NCBI GenBank assembly: GCA_933228895.1
Contig: OW121853.1
Location: 74,818,645 to 74,882,644 of the forward strand
DNA: 64,000 nucleotides
Direction of reading: 5' to 3'
Source: Platycnemis pennipes
Taxonomy: Eukaryota > Arthropoda > Insecta > Odonata > Platycnemididae
Shown: positions 56,555 to 64,000 of the stretch, one piece after another
Layout: the number at the start of each line of letters is the position of its first letter
Numbering within the stretch: position 1 is the first letter of the stretch
Notes under the pieces: generated by a model
What the model saw: the letters and a program-made list of their open reading frames with translations, nothing else
Told to the model about the DNA's origin: nothing
Database searches by the model: none
Position numbers and translations under genes: made by a program

Positions 56555-57175
56555 ACACATCTACATCTACATAATACCCTTCAAGCCACCATAAAGAATT
56601 CAGATCGCAGGTTGAAATTTAGACTTAATCTCTTCCACAAATTCCAAGGCAATATTTTCAGTGATGATGTTAAAAATATTTTACGAACCCCAACTTACTA
56701 TGGCAGACTGGACCATAATCATAAAGTTAGAGAAATTGATTGCCGAACTGACCGATTCAAAATGTCCTTTTTCCCTCGCACAATAAGAGATACGAATAAC
56801 GGTAAATATGTCCTATCGGAGAGTAGCAATGAATAGCATTGGTAGCTGCATGTTGGTATGAGTACTTAAAGCTAACCCTACTAACAGAATGTTTTTGCAT
56901 GTTTGCTTTGCAATTTATATCTTTTTTAAATAGTGTAGTTCTGACTACTATATTAATACTATTCCTTTTTTATGCATGATATGTAGTGCATGTTTGGTGA
57001 ATAATCACCCCCTGCCACACACCCTTGTGGTGGCTTGCAGGGTATTATGTAGATGTAGATGTAGATAGATAAAGGTGTGTGGCAGGGGTTGAATTCACAC
57101 GAAACATATATTGCATATCATGCATAAAAAGGATTAATAATGATATACTAGTCTGAACTCACAATTCAAAAAGGA
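56555..57175 (-). mobile_element. CR1-like LINE antisense copy split by sense copy
   Basis: Left part (tail and 'caagccaccataaag') ends at 56596; right part resumes at 57069 ('ataaaggtgtgtggc') and runs through the UTR to about 57175. The break falls inside the conserved hairpin block. Confidence 0.75.
56597..57068 (+). mobile_element. CR1-like LINE, young sense copy
   Basis: Inserted in the antisense copy with a 6-bp duplication ATAAAG (56591-56596 and 57069-57074). The frame 56612-56836 is open to the C terminus (RDTNNGKYVLSESSNE, stop), a terminus shared with the copy at 59.4 kb. The tail has three (ATGTAG)-type units. 5'-truncated. Confidence 0.85.
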
Positions 57176-57189
57176 TATACCTACCGAAG

Positions 57190-57832
57190 TTATGGACCTA
57201 TGCCCAGCACTTTGACAAATGCAACATTCATGCCCAAAGCTGTAATCAAAACCGCGATAATTCGGTCGCTAAGCATTCACGATACAGACCGCGTTAGGCG
57301 GCGTTGATCAAGTAGATTAGCATGTACTGGAGGCGGCATCGCAGCTAATTCGAGAAGCAAAAATCGGCCACCTTGGTAGATACGGACATAACGTGCTTAC
57401 TACTCGCGATACTCGTACGGATGAAGTCGTCTTTGCACGCGGTAAAACCTAGAGTGGTTGGATGAAAAATGGAATGCATTTTCAAAAGTCTTCAATGAAA
57501 CAGAGGCAAGTGTGCAAACATGCAAGACATCGCCAAATATTTGGTTAAAAAAAGGCTAGTTCAAACCAGCTTTTGAATGCCTCATAGGGGAATGAAATGC
57601 ATTAATACCTCCCATAAGTAGCCTTAGGATGAATTCAAGACGCAGCTGCTAGTTTCGATACAATTTCATTGATATATATGTTTCAATGCACATGCAATCT
57701 GTCTAAGGGGCAATAGAAAAAGCCATGCTTTGTGCCGAGGAGGCGGGGCATAATCTTTCCCAAGCACCCTCATTCTGGCTTCATTGTCACCCATAGGCTG
57801 GCATGCACATGCATGCCAGCCTATGGGTGACA
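57190..57832. repeat. Interspersed repeat X, copy 3
   Basis: The longest copy, with 'ggcggcatcgcagctaa', 'ggtaaaacctagagtgg' and 'tcacccataggctggcat'. It ends in a perfect hairpin (57785-57832). No coding. Confidence 0.65.
57785..57832. repeat. Perfect hairpin, 22-bp arms
   Basis: Arms built on 'cacccataggctggcatgc' with a 4-nt loop ACAT. Confidence 0.9.
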
Positions 57833-58204
57833 CTGTCTATTCTAATCTCTTTGGCACTGTTAAATCCAGGATGGTACTAAATTATGCATTTATTGTATGA
57901 AAGCGTATCTGCGTTAACTTTGTGGAAACGATTGATATCCATGTTAAATAAAAAGATCATGTACCAGTGATTATATTGATTAATTAAAAGATCGTTATCC
58001 AGTGATCTTTTTATTTAAAATGGATGCATTTATTAGTTTAGTCTCTGCTTTGCCGCATACTTCAGTTTACTACCCCGTTGTTCTGTGCAGAGAAGAAACT
58101 CGAACCCGGGCCTATTCACTACAATTACTAGATTCCATTCTAGGTCTATTTTGTACGATAGCTGCATAGGTGATTATCTAACATGGCGGGTTGCGCATAG
58201 ATTT
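57833..58204. other. No gene; inverted AT-rich sequence and SINE scrap
   Basis: 'aaataaaaagatca' (57947) pairs with 'tgatctttttattt' (near 58005). An antisense B-box-like 'gaaactcgaacccgggcc' lies near 58094-58111. Confidence 0.4.
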
Positions 58205-58697
58205 GCGCGTACGATAACCATATTAGCGTGATTTTCAGACCGTTGGTTGAAATTTAGACTTAATCTTCAAAATAAATACCTACCAAGACAATATTTCACT
58301 GATGACGATGAAAATATTTTACGAGCTCCAACTTACTATTGCAGACTGGACCATAATCACAAAATTAGAGAAATTGACTGCCGAACTAACTGGTTCAAAT
58401 TGTCCCTTTTTCCTGGTACAATTACGGATATGAATAGCGGTAAATATTTCCAATACTAGTGAATCAATGGATAGCATAGGTAGCTGCATGCTGGCATAAG
58501 GACTTGAAGCTAACCAAACTAACAGATGATATTGCAAGCTTGCTTTGCTATTTTTATCTTTTTTAAGTAGTGAAGTTTAGACTAGTATATTATTGCTGAT
58601 CCTTTTTTATTCATGATATGTAGTGCATGTTTGGTGAGAATTCACCCCCTGCCACACACCTTTATGGTGGCTTGCAGGGTATTATGTAGATGTAGAT
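58205..58697 (+). mobile_element. CR1-like LINE, sense copy
   Basis: The frame 58247-58459 keeps the C-terminal region (KIREIDCRTNWFKLSLFPGT) with small insertions. UTR, terminal hairpin and tail are intact. Confidence 0.8.
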
Positions 58698-59204
58698 TTT
58701 TACTTGACTCCCCGCTACGCCATCTCGCTATATGCTTCCGTTTATTTCCTTCTTTGTCACTCAGACCAGGTAATGGCGTGGATTTGAACCTGGTCCGTCG
58801 GTATGGGAGACCTTTAAACTAATTATTTCACCAACTCGGTACCAAATTTATCTCTTATTTTATGCGTTTACTGCATAGGTGATAGATCCAACATGGTGGA
58901 TTGCGTAATGGCTTTGTATCCAACCTCTCCTCTCCTGCGCTATCTTAGCTCGCGCTTCCGTTTGTTCACCTGACCGTTCTCTGCGGCCTAGCTAATCATC
59001 TCACCCACCCGAGCTTCAATCCTGCGAGGTATTTGCTTAACCGCGGCGGAGTGAGTGTGGTGGATCACTTGGGATCGAGATTGTGCCCGTCTGTACCCAC
59101 TTTCCCGCGTCAATATCCGCGTTGCCGTGGAAACGTTTGTTGCGTGACGGAGTGGGGAGGCGACTGCAATTTCGAGCACGTGGTCCGTTTCAACCGCCCG
59201 TTAT
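58698..59204. other. No gene; tRNA-like scrap
   Basis: An antisense tRNA-like stretch ('gtggatttgaacctgg', about 58768) is the only recognisable element. A moderately GC-rich part near 58970-59190 has no domain. Confidence 0.35.
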
Positions 59205-59895
59205 CTACATCTACATAATACCCTGCAAGCCACCACAAGGGTGTGTGGCAGGGGGTGATTGCTCACCAAACATGCACTACATATCATGCATAAAAAAGGA
59301 ATAGTATTAATATAGTAGTCAGAACTACACTATTTAAAAAAGATAGAAATTGCAAAGCAAACATGCAGAAACATTCTGTTAGTAGGGTTAGCTTTAAGTA
59401 CACATACCAACATGCAGCTACCAATGCTATTCATTGCTACTCTCCGATAGTACATATTTACCGTTATTCGTATCTCTAATTGTGCGAGGGAAAAAGGACA
59501 TTTTGAATCGGTCAGTTCGGCAATCAATTTCTCTAATTTTATGATTATGGTCCAGTCTGCCATAGTAAGTTGGGGTTCGTAAAATATTTTTAACATCATC
59601 ACTGAAAATATTTCCTTGGAATTTGTTTAAGAGATTAAGTCTAAATTTCAACCTGCGATCTGACAGTGATTCCCATTTCAATTCATTTAATAGACTGGTT
59701 ACGCTGATATAATTATCGTATCGTCCCTTTACAAATCTTGCCGATCTTCGCTGCACACGTTCAAGTTCATTACTTAGACCGATTTCGTAGGGATCCCATA
59801 CACTGGCAGCATATTCCAAATGAGGTCTAACAAGGGAAAAGTAGCTGATTTCTCGTACATGATCGTCACATTTACCTAGTACTCTTTGTGATGAG
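59205..59895 (-). mobile_element. CR1-like LINE, young antisense copy with intact frame
   Basis: The coding tail is uninterrupted from REISYFSLVRPHLEYAASVW through ELERVQRRSARFVKGRYDNY to the stop after VLSESSNE. The frame stays open into unrelated 5' flank to 60014, giving 195 codons, but that start is not an ATG. UTR, hairpin and two tail units are intact. It lacks the RT palm, so it is not autonomous. Confidence 0.85.
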
Positions 59896-59899
59896 GGCG

Positions 59900-61060
59900 T
59901 GTAGCGATTAATATTGAATCTCGTCCCATTTCCACACTTCCATTTGGTCTCACGTCCTTCTGCGGAACGGGGAAGCTTTCCGGAGTTAATGATTACTCTG
60001 GGACGGAGCACCACCTGAGGACGGGAGCCAATTCAATCAGCCTCTCTTTCATTTCGACAGCGCTTCTCGGCTAATCCATCCCTTTCTCTCGTTGCCAGTT
60101 TCCCGTCCGTGCTGCGGGGATACTCTGTAGAAAAAAAATATTGGAGTGATTCAGGCTCAAGCGTAGAAGTGTGTGTATCTCATGAGTGAATCGTTCAGAA
60201 TTAACCATTCATTAGCATGAACCAGATGAATTGAATCATGTTTTTCGATCAAGTAGTTCGTAAATAACGATATGAGTGATTTGAGTGGAAAACTCTTTTC
60301 ATTCGTCATGAGCAAGAACGGTGGAGGACAATTTGAATCATGCTCTTATTAGTTAGGATCACGAGATTCAAGAGTGATCGAGATTGAGGGTAAAAAGCAC
60401 AAATTAGAACTAAACTGCTTATACCAGTTATACCATTAGTTATACCATGGAAATCGTGCTATGGCACTAATTTGTATCACCAAATGTATTCTTAGATAAG
60501 AGGGATTTCTCCAAAATGATAGAAATATAGGGGAAGTAAGTTAGGAGAACCGTGAAAAACGTTTAATCTATTATCTTTTAAGCTAATATTGTTATTAAGT
60601 AGTGTAGTTTATAGGTGCGAACAGAAAATTCTCCGCGACTTATTGACGTTATTTCAATATTATTCAGCGTTATTGCATAACGAAAGCCATATTTGTGCAA
60701 CTAAAAAGACTAAACCCAAGGAATCCATTACAAGCACTTAACCTTGCCAAAATTTGGACGCAAATCGTTTCTCGAACAAGCATACAGGATAATGAAAAAT
60801 TTCGTCAGTTAACAAGTTTCACCTTTGGATGGAACACTTTCCCGTACAGGGATCATGAGAATTGAAAATTAAGGTTTGATAAAAATTAAGTTTTATTTAT
60901 CTAGAGCAGTCAGTATCTTATTGCGCACAAAATAATTCTATGTTTTCAAAGTCCCAATTTCAATCGCAGAACTAGAAAAATCCAGACACGGTCTCAATTT
61001 TCTTCATTACATTCAATCATTAGCGGTAACATCTGCCAATTACTCGTTTTATAATATGGT
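59900..61060. other. No gene seen
   Basis: AT-rich; 'atgagtg', 'ttgaatcatg' style words recur at 60180-60360, without clear repeat boundaries. Confidence 0.35.
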
Positions 61061-61064
61061 TCAA

Positions 61065-61443
61065 AATGAGCCACCGAGAACCATGAACCGCAAGAACCAT
61101 GCGGATATTGTATTAACTCATTGTTCTAAATCAACCACCAAGAACCATGAACCGCAAGAACCATGCGGATATCGTATTCACTCATTGTTCTAAATGAACC
61201 ACCAAGGACCATGAACCGCAAGAACCATGCGGATATCGTATTCGCTCTTTGTTCTAAATGAACCACCAAGAACCATGAACCGCAGGAACCATGCGCATCT
61301 GCGAATCTCGGATTCACTCATCCGGATTCGCAGAACCGCATGAACCGCAAGAAACATGCGCAACTGCGAATCCGGATGAGTAAATCCGAGATTCGCAGAT
61401 GCGCATGGCTCTTGCGGTTCATGGTTCTTGGTGGTTCATTTTG
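61065..61443. repeat. 64-bp tandem array joined to an inverted arm
   Basis: Four units begin with 'ccaccaagaacc'-type sequence at 61071, 61135, 61199 and 61263, each with 'gaaccgcaagaaccatgcg'. The last unit forms one arm of a foldback whose other arm is about 61355-61443. Period is exactly 64. The minus-strand ORF here only translates the repeat. Confidence 0.85.
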
Positions 61444-61639
61444 AAACATTTAAAAAAACGAGTCATTGGCATGAACCAAGTCACATGAATTGAATCGAAC
61501 TTCCCATCTCTACTCAAGAGCTACAAGAGTTCGCTTCGGGCGCGTGTGGAAATCAACTGCTAGTGCTGACAGTGTTGCCGTATCGTTCCACAAACTACCG
61601 CCTCTATTGTTGACTAAGCAACAAATAAACAATGTCGCC

Positions 61640-63420
61640 ATCATCATTCAACAATACTTAGATTGGGTTGACGAAGCTCTCCTATCGTCCAACCTCTTGA
61701 TATTAACGTAATACTTCTCTTTCACATCCTTCATTACTTGTTCCATGCATCTCATGTAAGGCCTTTCTTTTCCATTCTTCCTATCCACTTTTCCCTCTAC
61801 GATTGTCTTCGCCATCTGGCTATCGTGTCTCAAAATACAGCCGAATTATTTGTTTCGTCTTCTTTTGAAGGTTTTCAGAGGACTTCTCTTTTCTCCAATC
61901 GTTCTTAAGGAAATTCCACTATGACTCCACGAATCGAAATCCCGTAAAAAAGCTTTTATTTAATGAGTAAATGCCGATCCAGAAAAATACCTACATGGAA
62001 ATTCATATATATTCTGATTACGCACACACAATAATTGTATGAGTATGCTATTATATGTATATCACTTTGTGGTATCTTTCTATTTTTACAAGCTCTTTAA
62101 ACTCATTTTGACTTCGGAACATGGCTGATGTGTTCATACCACGTTTAATTTCCAAAGTTAGAATACATGTTCATTCCTGCTATTATGTATTCTAATGTTG
62201 GTTTAATATTTTCATACTTTGTTTACAACAATTCCTTTGTAAATACACCACTTTGTTTTGAATTTTATTAATATTTGGAAGCATTGTTTTTTATAACACC
62301 ATGTCAATAACCAAGGGGAATACTTAAATTTCATAAAAAAATAAGAAGGACCTTGTTGAGGTCTAGTCCTAAATTAAGTGAGTAAATAGGCTTGTAAACA
62401 CGTTCCTTCACAAGTACCATTGTCAATGTTAACAACATACTGTAGCGCCACTTTCATGTAACTAAGGGTTTTCTGCTTTTTTTCGAGCAAACTTTTATTA
62501 ATATCAATTAAACAAGTGTGGTACGCCCAACACTCTCTTAAAATGCTAAATTATACTTAAAATTGTGCATCCTGTATTGGTTTTTCGTCAAAACGACATT
62601 TTTCTGAACAGTATTAATCTACAAATTTTACTGCAACAACAACCATTCTCTGCCGTATGACCACGTATAAAATTGCTGATTTTCAATGTCTAGTTTCTTT
62701 AAATATATGACTTTAAGGACACATTATTTTATTGCCAATCGTTAGAAGGGCCAAAAATGAAATTCCCTGAAATTTTCACAAAAACGACATTTACTTCGTA
62801 ATTTGATGAAGCCTCCTTAAGACTCCTTCGTTTGTCACTCGGTCGATCCATTCATCTTTAAGAATCTTTTGTTGCACTTTTCAAAGCTTTCAGCCTTGAT
62901 TTCTCTTCTATTGTTATCGTCCATGCTTCACTGCCATAAAGAAAAAGGTTAAAGAGAAATGTTGTAATGTAGTTCTTCCTTACTTTCAAGCTTGATTATC
63001 CAGCCTTAACTATATATTCTTCTTTTGGTAACGCAATTTTCGCCTGGGGTATTCTACAGTGACAGTGAGTTTCTTGCATCGTCCATCGCTGGTTACACTT
63101 CTTCCCATATTACAATACCCTTTTCACCCCCACCCCTCCCCAACCTTTTGTTTTCCTATTTTAATGTTGGTATTTGTCTCTTCTCTTCTACTCCCTACCA
63201 ATATCTTACCTTTTAATTGATCTTCAGGTGATATCTTGGTCATTGTCCTTTTCATTTCAAATAGTCTTTGCGTCTTTTTATTTCTCTACTATGACCGCTG
63301 TGTCGTCAGCGAATCGCAGCATTCCGATTTTCTCTCCGTGGATATTCACTCGCGAAGACTTTTCTTTGAACCCTTTGATGGATATCTCTTTGTGGACGTG
63401 GCGTCATTAATACGGCTCAT
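61640..63420 (-). mobile_element. RTE-like LINE, longest copy, split by TTAA element
   Basis: Segments 62818-63420 and 61640-61904 (minus) give, in order, the RT box LRFADDTAVI (FADDT at 63313-63299), the 'tggtttacacttcttcc'-type linker, the RVTNE-like region, then MAKTIVEGKVDRKNGKERPY and MRCMEQVMKDVKEKYYVNIK. It is the only copy here with an intact FADD box. Frameshifts elsewhere make it inactive. Confidence 0.8.
61909..62817. mobile_element. TTAA element, copy 3
   Basis: Left end GGAAATTCCACTATG after TTAA (61905-61908); right end 'gatgaagcctcc' before TTAG. Interior aligns with copy 1 throughout. It sits in an RTE-like LINE whose uninterrupted relative at 36217-36220 reads TTAG at the same place, so one target base has changed. 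No open frame. Confidence 0.85.
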
Positions 63421-63424
63421 CCTG

Positions 63425-63575
63425 CCGTGAAGTCGAAAGCGTGAATGAACTGACAAAAACCTCGGTGAAAACAATGATAGCTTCATTAATATGACTTTTC
63501 CTGCCGTGAAATAAAAGGTTAGAGGGGACGGCAGCTGAATACCGTAAGTACATACAATGAGTACCGAGAAAACAG
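63425..63575. other. Short spacer
   Basis: No recognised feature. Confidence 0.3.
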
Positions 63576-63578
63576 TAA

Positions 63579-64000
63579 GGGTGGATTGCAAGAACGAGGT
63601 TTAAACCGCGGTTTAGACGGTGGTTAGGGAAAATGGCCGAAACCGCGGTTTTTTGCTTGCATGAACGAGTTTTACGTCAGACGCCGTCTAAACCGCGGTT
63701 CAAAAGCCGCCAATTCCCGAACCTCCTGCTGGGTAGGTTTAAGCCGCGGTCTGCGTTCGCGAGAGACACCAAACATGGCCGGCCGGCACTTTTTGACGTT
63801 CGCGAGGCGGAGGAAATAGAAGAAATTACAGATATTGAGGATGCTGACGTTCCACCGATAAAGATAAACAGATTAATTAGGGACCGAAGTGATCTATTTT
63901 TATCATACATCGATTCAGAGTTTGAACAGAGGTAAAGATTTAATAAAGAAGTAACTCATCAGCTATTGGGAGAAACGAACTATCATATCAGACTTTCGAC
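63579..64000 (+). mobile_element. PIF/Harbinger transposon, left end (runs off window)
   Basis: Begins GGGTGGATTGCAAGAACGAG immediately after TAA (63576-63578), as expected for PIF/Harbinger with a 3-bp TWA target. 'aaccgcggttta' words repeat in both orientations in the first 120 bp. The right end lies outside. Confidence 0.7.
63633..64000 (+). pseudogene. Harbinger (HARBI1-like) transposase N-terminus with nonsense codon
   Basis: From the ATG the frame gives an acidic stretch (REAEEIEEITDIEDAD), then DLFLSYIDSEFEQR, a stop (TAA, 63933-63935), and resumes in frame as RFNKEVTHQLL. HARBI1-type proteins have a Y-D..F..RYRFSK....LL pattern here, so the stop most simply replaces the Tyr of RYRF. 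The DDE region would lie beyond the window. The true start codon is uncertain. Confidence 0.6.

Noticed and set aside
61126..61317. Repetitive peptide ORF (AWFLRF-type repeats)
   Set aside because: It is only the translation of the 64-bp tandem array.

Overview
This window looks like repeat-dense intergenic or intronic DNA from a large animal genome. The repeat types and their C-terminal reverse-transcriptase motifs best fit an arthropod, probably an insect; I cannot name the species. I found no complete host protein gene, rRNA, CRISPR array or operon. Base composition is mostly AT-rich with a few GC-rich patches (about 4.6-5.2, 15.3-15.6, 34.9-35.5, 47.75-48.45 and 50.5-51.0 kb).

Most of what can be supported is transposon sequence of several ages, much of it nested. 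(1) A CR1/L2-like LINE is present in about 16 copies or fragments on both strands. They keep the C-terminal RT region, a conserved 3' stem-loop and a short (ATGTAG)n tail. (2) An RTE-like LINE is present in seven fragments; the copy at 61.6-63.4 kb still shows the RT FADD box. (3) Several tRNA-derived SINE families occur, one of them twice as a head-to-head inverted dimer. (4) DNA transposons include a hAT element with an 8-bp duplication and a broken transposase tail (25.2-26.6 kb), a three-copy non-autonomous TTAA element (11.1, 25.0 and 61.9 kb), a 2.9-kb element with CAGGGTG ends whose empty site is visible 0.7 kb away (51.2-54.1 kb), a CACTA/CMC-like element with subterminal repeat arrays and a SAM-like exon (43.5-44.8 kb), the left end of a PIF/Harbinger element at the right edge (63.58 kb), and several MITEs.

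The most interesting class is a set of foldback elements (2.6, 22.6-22.9, 36.6-36.8, 41.7-41.9 and 55.9-56.3 kb). Three of them carry a hammerhead-ribozyme-like fold: CTGANGA-type core, stem II, GAA, very short stem III and a complementary stem I whose bases differ but pair in each copy. Together with perfect 11-14 bp target duplications in three elements, this suggests Penelope-like retroelement terminal repeats. Two of these foldbacks sit in opposite orientations at the homologous position of two different RTE-like LINE copies, a possible site preference.

The only host-gene-like signal is a 106-nt open exon candidate with clear acceptor and donor sites at 42663-42768. Long stretches between elements contain only short ORFs without recognisable domains.
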